A stretch of DNA of 64,000 bases from Armigeres subalbatus (Eukaryota; Arthropoda; Insecta; Diptera; Culicidae): the NCBI RefSeq assembly GCF_024139115.2, contig NC_085140.1:234920371-234984370 (forward strand). The letters run 5' to 3'. A program made the translations under genes and the position numbers. Below, one piece after another: positions 22,970-35,197 of the stretch; the first letter of the stretch is position 1; every line of letters starts with the position of its first letter. The notes under the pieces were generated by a model that did no database searches, was not told where the DNA came from, and worked only from the letters and a program-made list of their open reading frames with translations.

Positions 22970-25900
22970 TCACTTCGGCGGCTGATCATCGTCCGAGTGC
23001 CAGCGAGGGACTCTAAGTGAAACTGTGCACCATGGTCCACCGGAAATAAGGAGGAATGGTCCTCCGGAAATTTAGGGGGTTTGGTGTCAGGCCCTGCAAG
23101 CCAGCCTTTAAAAATCATAAGCAACGAACAATCAACAAGAGAGTACGGACCGGAACCATCGGCGAAGACCACTGCGACGAAAAGGGACTAGCGATTGGAA
23201 TCTCTGTTCGTGGAACTGCAAATCTCTCAACTTCATCGGGAGCACACGCATACTCGCCGATGTGCTCAAATACCGTGGATTCGGCATCGTAGCGCTGCAG
23301 GAGGTTTGTTGGAAGGGATCAATGGTGCGTACGTTTAGAGGTAATCATACCATCTACCAGAGCTGCGGCAACACACACGAGCTGGGAACAGCTTTCATAG
23401 TGATGGGCGATATGCAAGGCGCGTGATCGGGTGGTGGCCGATCAATGAAAGAATGTGCAGGTTGAGGATCAAAGGCCGGTTCTTCAACTTCAGCATAATC
23501 AACGTCCATAGCCCACACTCCGGAAGCACTGATGATGATAAGGACGCATTCTACGCGCAGCTGGAACGTGAGTACGACAGCTGCCCAAGCCACGAAAATC
23601 ATCATAGGAGATTTGAACGCTCAGGTTGGCCAAGAGAAGGAGTTTAGACCGACTATTGGAAAGTTCAGCGCTCACCGGCTGACGAACGAAAACGGCCTAC
23701 GACTAATTGATTTCGCCGCCTCCAAGAATATGGCCATTCGTAGCACCTACTTCCAACACAGCCTCCCGTATCGGTACACCTGGAGATCACCACTGCAGAC
23801 AGAATCACAAATCGACCACGTTCTGATTGATGGACGGCACTTCTCCGACATTATCGACGTCAGGACATATCGTGGCGCTAACATCGACTCTGACCACTAT
23901 CTGGTGATGGTTAAACTGCGCCCAAAACTATCCGTCATCAACAATGTTCGGTACCGACGACCGCCGCGGTACGACCTAGAGCGACTGAAGCAACCTGATG
24001 TCGCCACTGCATACGCGCAGCATCTCGAGGCAGCGTTGCCGGAAGAGGGTGAGCTCGATGGGGCCCCTCTTGAGGACTGCTGGAGTACAGTTAAAGCAGC
24101 CATTAACGACGCAGCGGAGAACAACGTCGGGTATATGGGTCGAAGTCGACGGAACGATTGGTTCGACGAAGAGTGCAGACAGATTCTGGAGGAGAAGGAC
24201 GCAGCGCGGGCGGTCGCGCTGCAGCAAGGTACCCGGCAGAACGTGGAACGTTATAGACGGAAGCGGAGACAGCAGACCCGCCTTTTCAGGAGAAGAAACG
24301 CCGCCTGGAAGAAGCGGAGTGCGAGGAGATGGAACAGCTGTGCTGTTCTCAAGATACACGCAAGTTCTATCAGAAGCTCAACGCATCCCGCAAAGGCTTC
24401 GTGCCGCGAGCCGAAATGTGCCGGGATAAGGATGGGAGCATCTTGACGGACGAACGTGTGGTGATCGAAAGGTGGAAGCAGCACTACGAGGAACATCTGA
24501 ATGGCGCTGAGAGTACAGGCAGTGAAAGTCAAGGCAGCGGAGGAGATGACTACGTCAGTTCAGCGGACGATGGAAGCCAACCAGCCCCCACCTTGAGGGA
24601 AGTTAAGGATGCCATTCAACAGCTAAAGACCAATAAAGCAGCTGGTAAGGATGGTATCGGAGCTGAGCTCATCAAGATGGGCCCGGAAAAGCTGGTCACT
24701 TGCCTGCACAAACTGATAGTCAGAATCTGGGAAACCGAACAGCTACCGGAGGAGTGGAAGGAAGGGGTTAAATGCCCCATCTACAAGAAAGGCGACAAAC
24801 TGGAGTGTGAGAACTTTCGAGCGATCACCATCCTTAATGCCGCCTACAAAGTGATATCCCAGATCATCTTCCGTCGTCTGTCACCATTAGTGAACGAGTT
24901 CGTGGGAAGTTATCAAGCCGGCTTCGTTGACGGCCGCTCGACAACGGACCAGATCTTTACTGTACGGCAAATCCTTCAAAATGCCGTGAATACCAGGTCC
25001 CAACGCACCATCTGTTCGTTGATTTCAAGGCGGCATACGACAGTATAGACCGCGTAGAGCTATGGAAAATTATGGACGAGAACAGCTTCCCTGGGAAGCT
25101 TACCAGACTGATCAAAGCAACGGTGGATGGTGTGCAAAACTGTGTGAAGATTTCGGGCGAACACTCCAGTTCGTTCGAATCGCGCCGGGGACTAAGACAA
25201 GGTGATGGACTTTCGTGCCTGTTGTTCAACATTGCGCTAGAAGGTGTCATGCGAAGAGCCGGGTGTAACAGCCGGGGTACGATTTTCAACAGATCCAGTC
25301 AATTTATTTGAACATTTGCAAAGGTGGCAGAACTGTACACCCGCCTGAAACGTGAAGCAACAAAAGTTGGACTGGTGGTGAATGCGTCAAAGACAAAGTA
25401 CATGCTTGTGGGCGGAACCGAGCGCGACAGGGCCCGCCTGGGAAGCAGTGTTACGATAGACGGGGATACCTTCGAGGTGGTCGAGGAATTCGTCTACACT
25501 GAGCTAAATCCCCATCTAAATTTTATGTGCAACGCACATATATTTTTGCAATCAAGCTTTGCAAATACTTTCTATTGGTTCCGCACATAGAACTAGAGAT
25601 TATTTTGTGCTTTAAATTTTATGTGCAATGTGCGATACAAAATAAATGCACATCGAATGAAATTTAAATGACGTTTTCAATATTTGTTATGTGCAGATAC
25701 AGATGTAATTTAAAGGACTTTCATCTAGAGCTAAATAGATTCTGTTTCCTGTTTTCGTTTTATAATTTGAAATAAAAATCATAATTTACATAAAATTTTT
25801 ACATTTATCCATAATGTTATGCATTTATTCATGATATTGGTAATTTACAAATTCGTAAGATAATAAATACGATATCACACACACATTCGCTCCCAACGGG

Positions 25901-26324
25901 AACGGTACAAGTTTTTCCAAGCCAAAAAATTCCCGAAAAAGACTGCATATCCCGTTTGGAAGACAGCACATCCTGTGCGGGGTTTGTCGGATGTGCGGGA
26001 TGTGCTGTTTTTTTTCGGAATTTCTCGGCTTCGAAAAACTTGTATAGTTACACTTGTTCGCTTCCAAGTTCAGATACAAATCAAATCTCCGGGTTTGGCA
26101 TCAGCACTATTCACAAATGGTCAGCATTAAATCAAGATCTCCTACACTATCGGAAAAGTAACACGAAAGGAATGACATAAGCTTCTCCAAGCCGAAAATC
26201 GCGGAAAAGACGGCATATCCCGAGCACATCCCGCAAAACAGTAGAACATCTTTCGAGCGAGTTTTATCATCTCTTCGCGTGGGGTGCACCGTGTTCTTCG
26301 GGAAGTTCCGGATTGGACATAAAT

Positions 26325-27532
26325 CATTGGCGTAACTACAGGGGGGCTAGGGGGGGCTATAGCCCCACCTAGGATTTGGCTAGCCCCCCCTAGAAAATTT
26401 GTTACTTTGTATAAGTATTGCACCTAGTCCACTGATTATATACGAGGGTAAATGTAAAGAAAGGATTGTCTTCATTATCCAATCCCTCTCTTCGAAACAC
26501 TACAGCAAGTTGAATCTGTTCGCTCAAGTTTTTGAACTTCGAGCAATTGTTATAAGGCTTACTCACGACAAAATCTGGACCCCTCAAAACACGTTATAAC
26601 TTATGAAATACCAAAGGAAATACCTCATCAACAAGTGAATTAAAAAATATATTATTTATTAGTATTACAAGTACTTAATGGTAATGGACAATTCCTTGAG
26701 ATTTTCCAGTTTTTCCAGGGTTTTGTGAGTAATTGTTATCTAAATCGAGCGTATGATCTTAACCTTCCTAACAAATACCAAACCTAAAAGCTGCAGCGCA
26801 TTTTAATTATCACTATAGGCTTCCTAAGAAAGGTTCGGTAAAACTCTTAGATTTCAAGTAGAGGTAACTAAAAGTTGAATAAGAAAGAACTTTGTATTCT
26901 TTCTGATGGATTTTAGAAACTCAGCATACTTTTTAATTCTCTTCTTCTCTCTGTCCCGGAGGATGTAATGCCAATAAGAAGAAGAAGAAGAAGTGTTAAC
27001 AAATGCTCCTTTAAGTTAATTTGTTGCAATTTTTTTAATCAAATTGAAAATTAATGACCAATAAGTTGTATTGGGATGTAAAACTGATTTATTTTAAATC
27101 ATCTTAGAAGTTATTCTAACAGAAAAGAAAGGTTGGTTTGCTGTGGTCATATCGCCGTTTGAATGCTCGTAGGAATTGTCAGGCCACTGAATTGAAAGCT
27201 AGCTAAAAGAGTTTAACTAACTAAATTATCCAATATTTAATTTATAATGTATTCTAGACTCGAAGCAAATCAAAAAATCCTTTAAAAATCTTATCAAGGA
27301 TTTTGGGAATCCTCCGAGATTTCTTGGTTTTTGTAACAGAGCTGAACGTCGATGAACATCATTTGAAATATTTAAGTCGTCCATTGATATCTGGTAGACC
27401 AACTTGCGAACAATATACATACATCAGTTGAATCGAGCGAAATTGGTAAACTTTCTGTGTTATGAGTGTTAAAATAGAAAAGTTAAAAAAAAAGTTAGCC
27501 CCCCCTAGAATTTTTCGTTAGTTACGCCAATG
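26325..27532. mobile_element. hAT-type non-autonomous element nested in the CACTA-like element
   Basis: Perfect 14-bp inverted ends CATTGGCGTAACTA / TAGTTACGCCAATG are flanked by the 8-bp duplication ACATAAAT (26317-26324, 27533-27540). G-rich and C-rich blocks (GGGGGGCTAGGGGGGG, TAGCCCCCCCTAG) follow the ends. The 1208 bp interior has no transposase and contains a SINE 3' fragment at 26950-26993. A diverged relative of its inner part lies inverted at 34960-35090. Confidence 0.82.
26950..26993 (+). repeat. SINE 3' end fragment
   Basis: CTGTCCCGGAGGATGTAATG followed by CCAATAAG and AAG triplets matches the tail of the SINE at 19072-19376. The tRNA-like head is missing, so this is a 5'-truncated insertion inside the hAT element. 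Confidence 0.7.
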
Positions 27533-28905
27533 ACATAAATATGTCATTCCCCTCATTTAATAACATTTATTCCAAAATGGTAACCAATTTGATAAGCCGG
27601 CTGAATTGATCGGCGATTTTAGTCGGCTGGCTTTGATGGCAACGTTGACAAATTCCCATCCGAGCTGCCGTATCGGATGCACAAATGATGGAAGCGCAAG
27701 TGTGTAATTTGTTTGCATGTCCTTTCGCTCTTCCGAAGCACGCGTCAATTGAAGAAATATGATGCTGAGAAAATGAAAATGAGAAGTCATGATTGAATAT
27801 TATTAATAATGAATCTAATTCGCTTACCTCGTTCTGTCTTCTGATGAATCCTTTTTCCGAGCCGTCTCCAGACAGCCATTTTAATATTTGGGCAAGATAA
27901 TCTTTTTATTGTGCACCTTTAAATTTTATGTGCCGTTAGTGATACTCATCAACTATGCGATGTTGCACATAAAATTTATTGTCAATGTAAATAAATCGTA
28001 CGTGTATGACTTTTATATTGTGTCTGTTCAGCTATTAAATATCAATGATTCCAAATAAAACTCAAATGTTGCACATAAAAGGGAGCTAGAGCCAGGCGTA
28101 ACTTTTCTATATGATTAACGCACATAAAATATAATGGAGATTTGAGCTCAGTGTACCTCGGATCCTTGCTAACGGCTGACAACAACGTTAGTCGTGAAAT
28201 ACGAAGGCGCATCATCTGTGGAAGTCGGGCCTACTACGGGCTCCAGAAGAAACTGCGGTCGAAAAAGATTCGCCACCGCACCAAATGTGTCATGTACAAG
28301 ACGTTAATAAGACCGGTAGTCCTCTACGGACATGAAACATGGACAATGCTCGAGGAGGACTTGCAAGCACTCGGAGTATTCGAGAGACGGGTGCTTAGGA
28401 CCATCTTTGGCGGTGTGCAAGAAGACGGTGTGTGGCGGCGAAGAATGAACCATGAGCTCGCTCAACTCTACGGCGAACCCAGTATCCAGAAGGTAGCTAA
28501 AGCCGGAAGGGTACGATGGGCAGGACATGTTGCAAGAATGCCGGACAGCAACCCTGCAAAGATGGTGTTCGCTTCCGATCCGGCAGGTACGAGACGGCGT
28601 GGAGCGCAGCGAGCGAGATGGGCAGACCAGGTGCAGAACGGCTTGGCGAGCGTGGGGCGTATCCGAGGATGGAGAGATGCGGCCTCGAACCGTGCATTGT
28701 GGCGTCAAATTGTTGATTCAGTGTTATCTGTTTAGATGTTAACTAAATAAATGAAATGAATCACTTCGGCCTAAGACCAAAAGATTTCTTGGCAAAAAAA
28801 AAACAAACTGTCTAATAGATACTGTAAGAAAGTTACTAGAGATTGTATGCCAAGGATTATCAAGCGAGCAACTCGGCTTTCTTGAAGGAAAGCCCCCCCT
28901 ATAGG

Positions 28906-28960
28906 CAGTGGCGTAGCCACGGGGGTGGTTTTGGACGTATAATGCAAGCTGATTCCGAAG
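28906..28960 (+). repeat. hAT-like terminal fragment
   Basis: CAGTGGCGTAGCCACGGGGG resembles hAT ends such as CATTGGCGTAACTA at 26325. Only one end was found, so it is a solo or truncated terminus. It lies 118 bp left of the R1-type element. Confidence 0.45.
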
Positions 28961-29175
28961 CTAGGGAAGGGAAACAATTACAGGGCCGTTTACATTAATG
29001 ATCACACACCATGCTACTCAGACCGGGACCATCGTCCCTAACCCCTAATCCCAAGGCGTCAAGCGACCCGTGCCGAGGGGATGCATGGCCAGGGGGGTGA
29101 AATAATAAGCTAGGCCTTTAACGGAGCCTGTGGGGTACCTGGGCACCCCCCACAGTAATTGTCCCTTACCGCGTC

Positions 29176-30840
29176 ATGCTGGGCTCTGGCGTGGTGGACC
29201 TCTTTTCCCGAGCAACTCGTGGGATCAAAATGGAAAACCAAGACAATTCTTCAACTAGTGGTAGTAGTGTAGGCGACAACCCCTTCGCAAGAGGTGGGTT
29301 GTTCAGGTCTCCGCCTAGGAGGCCAGAGGCAATAGTCGGCAGCTCAGTGCGCAGCGCCAGCGTGGGTCACTTAACCTTCATCTCGGCTAAAAAAACGCCG
29401 GTAGAGGTTATTGACGGCCCATGGCTTGTGGAGGCGATGAACCCCAAACGCGATGGGCTCTCGGCCTTCGAGGTGGCGACGGAACAGCTGGACGCCATCA
29501 TCGACTTTGCGTCATCGAAGCATAATATCAGTAAGGACCTCAAGAGGAGCTTGCAGAAACTTCGAAAGTCGATGTTGGACGCCAAGCTGGAAACGGCGGT
29601 CGGGACGGCCAAGTTCGAACCCGTGAAATCCATGGAGTCGAGGTCTACCCAGACTGAGGCCCAAGAATTCGCGGATTTGGGCAAGGTCGAATCGACCGAG
29701 GGCGTGCCAGCGAAGACGGTGGCGCCAAAGTCTACCAAGACTGAGGCTCAAGTATTCGCAGGCACGTCGGGGGTGGCTGCTCCAAAGGAGCAGACACAAA
29801 AACGGGGGAGACAGTCTCCAGGGGATGAGCTCCCTGGGGGCCGCCCCAAAACGCGGAGGGTTACTACCCCGAACAAGGGTAGTGGGGCTGGGAAGCTGAA
29901 CCCCGGCCAGGTACCTCCAAAACCCGGGGAGGAAGGACCTGGAAAGGTCCGTCCACCCAGGAAAGACGGTGGTAAGGGGTTACGGCAGGCTGAGAGCTCT
30001 CAGCCGCCCCAGACCAGGGAAATAGAGGGGGATGACGCCTCCTGGACCTTGGTCAAGAACAAGAGGAAACAGAAGACGTCAAGGGCCGAAAAGAAGGCCC
30101 AGGCGAATGAGGGTAGCAAGAAGTCTAGGGTAGGCGCCAATCGCTCCAGGGGCGATGCCCTAGTCATCAAAACGGACGAGGCTAAGTACTCGGACGTCTT
30201 GAAGGCGATGAGGAGTGACGTCAAGCTCGGTGAACTCGGCGCCGACGTACGTCGAATAAGACGTACTCGGATGGGCGAGATGATCCTCGAGCTAAAGCGG
30301 GGCGTCTCGCAAAAGGACGCCGCCTACAAGAAGTTGGCGGAGGAAGTCCTAGGCGAGACGGTCAAGGTGAGGGCACTCACGACGGAGGTGAATCTAAGGG
30401 TTAAAGACCTGGACGAGATCACCAAAGTCGAAGAGCTCGTCACGGCACTGCGGCGACAGTGCGAAGTGGAGGCGTCCACCGCAGCCGTTCGGCTACGGAA
30501 AGGTCCGGCAGGGACATAGGTAGCATTGGTTCGGCTACCTGCAGCGGACGCCTCCAAGGTAGTCAAGTTAGGGAGCGTCAAGGTGGGGTGGTCGGTATGC
30601 CCTGTGGGCATATATGAGCAACCAGAAGTTTGCTTCAAGTGCCTGGAACCGGGGGACTGCAAAGGCCCTGACAGAAGCAAGCTCTGTCGACGCTGCGGAT
30701 TGGAGGGACATAAGGCACAATGTTGCACGAACCCTCCCAACTGTTTGATCTGTTCCAGCAAAGCTGCGAACAGCAAGCACCCCATGGGGGGTTCGAAGTG
30801 CCCGGCGTTTAAGCGTGCTGCAAAATCACAGTGCAGATAA
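29176..30840 (+). pseudogene. R1-type ORF1 (gag-like, zinc knuckles), one stop
   Basis: ORF1 proteins coat element RNA. The frame spans 555 codons with a single TAG at 30517-30519; upstream and downstream parts are in the same frame, so one base change (CAG to TAG fits) explains the break. The N-terminal half is low-complexity and rich in Lys, Pro and Gly. The C-terminal part carries knuckles starting CFKCLEPGDC, CRRCGLEGHKAQC and CLIC (about residues 487-530). An alternative start is the ATG at 29230. Confidence 0.85.
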
Positions 30841-33725
30841 CGCAGCTAAACCTGAACCACTGTGATGCAGCCCAGCAACTGCTGTGTCAGACAGTTGCTA
30901 AATGGGGACGGATATCGCCATCATAGCACCAGGAACGGTAATTGGGTCACCGATGGGTCTAAAATGGCGGCGATATGGACAACGGGGAAATACCCAGTCC
31001 AAGAGTTGGTGTCTTCGACACACGAGGGCTTCGTCATTGCCAAAATCAACGGGGTTTTCTTCTGCAGCTGCTATGCGCCTCCTCGATGGTCGATCGAGCA
31101 GTTCGGTCGAATGCTAGATTGTTTGACGGCTAACTTGATGGGGCGTAGGCCGGTGGTGATAGCGGGGACTTCAACGCTTGGGCCGTGGAATGGGGAAGCC
31201 GATCCACGAATCAACGGGGCAGATCCTGCTGGAATCACTGGCCATGTTGGATGTGGACTTGGCTAATGTCGGTACCAAAAGTACCTACAGCTGGAACGGT
31301 GCCCAGTCGATTATCGACGTTACGTTCTGGAGCCCTGGCCAAACGAGTAGTTCGAACTGGAGGGTAGATGATGGCTACACTCACAGCGACCACCTGGCGG
31401 TTCGCTACAGTATCGACTATACGACCAGCATTCAGCGGACGGAAGAAGGGCGAGGCCTAGTCCTCGTATGTGGAAGACATCATACTTCGACGACGAGGTG
31501 TTTAAGGAAGCGCTCCGCCGCGAGCACAATACTCTCGGTCTGAGCGGCGAGCAGCTGGTAACAGTACTCTCGCGTGCATGCGATGCCACCATGCCTAGGA
31601 AAGTCCACCCTAGGAATGGGAGACCACCGGCTTACTGGTGGACTCAAGCAATTGCGAACCTGCGCCGCGCCTGCCTACGGGCAAGGAGGCGGATGCAGCG
31701 AGCACGCACAGAAGAGGAGCGTGTTGAACGACGGGTGGCGTTCGTGGCTGCTAGAGCCGCTCTGAAGACTGAGATTAGATCAAGCAAAAAAGCCTGCTTC
31801 GAGGGCCTGTGTCAAAGTGCCAACGCGGATCCATGGGGTGACGCCTATAGGGTCGTAATGGCCAAGACACGTGGGGCGATGGCCCCTACAGAGCGGTCTC
31901 CAGAGATGCTGGAGAGGATCATCGCGGGGCTCTTCCCACGTCACGGCCCAAGTCCCTGGCCTCCTTTTGTGGAGCTGCCACGGGCCAGGGTGGCCGACGA
32001 GGGAAGAGTAACGGTGGCGGAACTTGCGGGGATTGCACAGTCCCTTAGTGTAGGTAAGGCGCCAGGACCGGATGGTATTCCGAACCTGGCCATCAAAGCG
32101 GCCATTGCCGAGGCTCCCGAGATGTTCAGATCTGTTATGCAGAGATGCCTGGACGAGGGAGTCTTCCCTGAAGCATGGAAAAGGCAGAGCTTGGTCCTAT
32201 TGCCAAAAGCGGGAAAACCACCGGGGGATCCGTCGGCATATAGACCAATATGCCTGCTTGACACGGCGGGGAAGGTGCTCGAGAAGATCATCCTCAACAG
32301 GTTGTTGATACGCACGGAGGGTTGGCTTCCGAAAGGGTAAGTCGACCGTAGACGCTATCTTGTCGGTTACCAAATCCGCGGAGATAGCTATCCAGCGTAA
32401 GAGAAGGGGAGTTCGCTATTGTGCAGTAGTGACTCTCGACGTGAGGAATGCTTTCAATAGTGCCAGTTGGGCAGCTATTGCAGATGCGCTCCTGCGTCTT
32501 GAATTCCCAGTACCTGTACAAGATTCTCGGAAGCTACTTCCAGAATCGAGTACTGGTATACGACACGGAGGCGGGTCGGAGGTGCGTTGACATAACCTCA
32601 GGGGTTCCGCAAGGTTCCATACTGGGTCCGGTGTTATGGAACGTCATGTACGACGGTGTCTTGAGGTTGAAGTTCCCGGTGGCGTGGCAATCGGCGGCTT
32701 TGCTGACGATATTACGCTGGAGGTCTACGGCGAAGCGGTCGGGGGGGTGGAATTGACTGCAGCCCACTCGATCGCAATTGTGGAGGAGTGGATGAGTTCC
32801 AGGAAGTTAGAACTGGCTCACCACAAGACTGAGGTGGTTGTTGTTAACAACCGCGGTGATAAGGGCAGGCAACTGCACGGTCACCTCTGAACGCTCCATC
32901 AAACTCTTGGGGGACGACGATAAGTTCATCTTTGGTAGCCACGTCAATTACGCCTGCAAGCGTGCCTCCACAGCTACAGCGGCATTGTCCCGGATGATGT
33001 CCAATAGCTCTGCGGTTTATGCCAGCAAGCGCAAGCTTCTGGCTAGCGTTGCTCTGTCCATACTGAGGTGTGGGGGGCCAGCTTGGGGCACGGCCCTGCG
33101 TATTAACTGCTACAGAACGAAGTTAGAAAGTACGTATAGGCTCATGTGCCTAAGAGTTGCGAGCGCGTACCGTACCGTGTCGCACGATGCACTTTGCGTC
33201 ATCACCGGTATGATGCCTATCGACATAGTTATCGGTGAAGACATAGAGTGCTTCGAAATGCGCGGCACGAGAGGCATCCGTAGGACTGTCAGGTTGGCCT
33301 CAATGGTCAAATGGCAGCGTGCGTGGGACAGTTCCACTAAGGGTAGATGGACACATAGGTTGATACCGGAGATAGGTACGTGGGTCAAGAGGCGCCATGG
33401 GGAAATCACTTTCCACCTGACCCAGGTCCTTACAGGCCATGGTTGCTTCAGACAGTACCTACACCGGTTCGGACACTCGGCCTCGCCCGAGTGTCCGGTA
33501 TGCGTAGGTTTAGAGGAAACGGCGGAACACGTGTTGTTCGTGTGCCCGCGTTTTCGCACAATGCGTGACCACATGCTTGCCACATGTGGTCTGGACACTA
33601 CCCCGGACAACCTAGTCCGGAGGATGTGTAAAGATGAAGTTGGCTGGAACGCCGTTTTATCGGCTATCGTCCAAATCGTCTCGGAGCTACACAGAAGGTG
33701 GCGCGTGGACTCGAGGAATGGCTAG
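30831..33725 (+). pseudogene. R1-type ORF2 (endonuclease-RT), multiple frameshifts
   Basis: ORF2 begins in another frame near the ORF1 stop (QITQLNLNHCDAAQQ). Recognisable parts are CYAPPRWS, TYSWNG and SDHLAV (endonuclease), GKAPGPDGIPN, LDVRNAFNSASW, GVPQGSILGPVLWN and GFADDITLE (RT), and the C-terminal CPVCVGLEETAEHVLFVC. Against copy 2 this copy has lost one G near 31163 and one G near 31450. A short deletion with frameshift occurs near 32328 and others near 30900, 32500, 32690 and 32870. All domains are present but no uninterrupted frame exists. Confidence 0.85.
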
Positions 33726-34431
33726 TTCAGGCGCAAATAAGAGGTGGTCCAAGGGTCCAAGTCGGCTTCATGGGTCATACCGATGCCCTGTGGTCGAACT
33801 CGATCCTTTATCGAACAAGTGGCCGCGTGAAGAACAACATGGTATCGTCGCTTTCGCGGCGTCGGTCAACCGGGCGGGTTCCGAGCCCGAGGACGGAAAG
33901 GGGTCCTCGTCAAGGCTGGGGCAGGCGTAGGCACCGCGTCGGCAAGTCCCTCTGTGTGCTGGGCGAATAGGCCCTATCGCAGAAAGGTCAATTTGGGGTG
34001 CACGCGGCATCATCATTCTTGATACCAGTCGTGCAGAGGGAAGCAGGCGCGAAGTCGACCCTGCCCACCTTCCGAGGACATAGGGCGTGGTAAGGCCACC
34101 TGGAAAGCCGGCAATGCGCTGGCACGACACCATGGTGTTCTTCTAAAAAGCGAGTCACGATGTTCGATGCTGCAAGGACACGCAGCTAACCTCGAGGGTG
34201 CGTTATGCACTGGCCCCCCTTTGAAGCATTACTTTCTGGTTGTACCGAAGGGACGATGGGCTTGGCGGCAATGGAAACGGTTTAGCTGGTCGGGGATGCA
34301 GTCCTGCCTCCCTCATTGGAGGTGGCCCCTAACCCAGCACTTCCTGGTCAACCCAGGATGTCTGTTGAGCAGATTCCCCCTCCATTGTTTAGGAAGAAAA
34401 AAAAAAAAAAAAAAAACCATGCTACTCAGAC

Positions 34432-35195
34432 TCACCTGCAGCAGGAGCATATATACGTGTTCTTTGACTGGACAAGTTCGAAAGGTTGCCAAAACGTTTC
34501 GTACCAAATAAGATGCTCCAAAGCCCACCAACCTACTCCAAAACTGACCTCTGTGGGCGAGGCTTGGCGACTCCTTTACGAGTCCAGAAGAACGAATATA
34601 TGCAAAATGGAGAAGAACCCTCATGGAATGCTAGCTTGAAAGTAATATGCTACCTAAACATTAGTTTCTAGTTCAACATGCTGGTTTATTGGCCTACGTT
34701 GGCCCTTCTATCAATGTGACGTCACGAGACATAGGAATTGGCTTAACTAAGGAAAAAATCAAGGTTGAGAGGCGGGCGTAGGGCTACATTTTTAAAAGTT
34801 TTTCTATTATTACACAGAAAAGCTACTATTTTCGCTTTGTTGGCCAACAAACAGCTCATTCAACACATCTATAGCCCAAGCAACACACTCGTCATAAATG
34901 AGTTACTGTAACTCATATATAACAAAATTTAGTCATATTGGAGTTGCTGCAACCAGACGACTTGAAGGGAGACGACTTGAATATCACAAATGATGTTCAT
35001 CGACGTTCAGCCCTCATGACATAAAAAAGCTAGAAATGTCGTAGGATTCCCGAAAATAACAAAGCAAAAAAAAAGAGTCTGCTGTGGTTTAGAAATCCTT
35101 TCGAAAAAACTCCAAGTTCTCTCTTATTTATAGGGTAAGTTATCTCTCCTGAAAATCTCAGTGTTTGCTGAATTGAAGCCTATTTACTGGCAAAA
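34432..35195. other. Spacer with hAT-derived relic
   Basis: The segment 34960-35090 contains CAAATGATGTTCATCGACGT and GGATTCCC, matching inverted sequence at about 27290-27370 inside the hAT element. The rest shows no gene. Confidence 0.5.
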
Positions 35196-35197
35196 TT

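Larger units (their letters stand above)
25497..28153. mobile_element. CACTA/EnSpm-like non-autonomous transposon
   Basis: Termini CACTGAGCTAAATC and (complement of the right end) CACTGAGCTCAAATC are flanked by TA at 25495-25496 and 28154-28155; removal restores the RTE-2 reading GTCTACCTCGG. CACTG ends, a 2-bp duplication and many subterminal copies of AAATTTTATGTGC (both orientations, within about 250 bp of each end) fit CACTA-type elements, in which subterminal repeats bind transposase. No transposase is encoded. The element is 2657 bp, of which 1216 bp is a later hAT insertion plus its duplicate. Confidence 0.72.
23121..28735 (+). pseudogene. RTE-2 copy 2 endonuclease-reverse transcriptase, disrupted
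   Basis: The same protein as copy 1 in pieces: endonuclease 23121-24446, RT 24329-25590, and the C-terminal part 28142-28735. Breaks relative to copy 1: one A lost near 23415, five bases lost near 23593, the same missing A near 24296 as in copy 1, one A lost near 24980 (A4 against A5), and a 30-bp in-frame deletion at 25310 that removes CFADDMDIVG, the catalytic box, and creates TGA. The CACTA-like insertion at 25497 then separates the last third. Confidence 0.88.
22980..28760 (+). mobile_element. RTE-2 copy 2, 5'-truncated and split by nested elements
   Basis: The copy is flanked by the 10-bp duplication TCACTTCGGC (22970-22979 and 28761-28770). It lacks the first roughly 400 bp present in copy 1, as expected from incomplete reverse transcription. 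Removing the 2657 bp insertion at 25497-28153 and its TA duplicate leaves about 3.12 kb. The tail is TAAATAAATGAAATGAA. Confidence 0.9.
29024..34416 (+). mobile_element. Full-length R1-clade-like non-LTR retrotransposon
   Basis: This 5393 bp element is flanked by the 15-bp duplication CCATGCTACTCAGAC (29009-29023, 34417-34431) and ends in a poly(A) run (34395-34416). It has a 5' UTR, a gag-like ORF1 with zinc knuckles, an ORF2 with endonuclease, RT and a C-terminal cysteine-histidine motif, and a 3' UTR of about 0.67 kb. The two-ORF layout and RT wording (GKAPGPDGIPN, FADDI) fit the R1 group. A second, partial copy is at 52695-53930 on the minus strand. Confidence 0.88.

Noticed and set aside
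26325..27532. hAT transposase fragment on the minus strand (27226-27420)
   Set aside because: The frame is 64 codons, shows no dimerisation or catalytic motif, and only matches another relic at 34960-35090.
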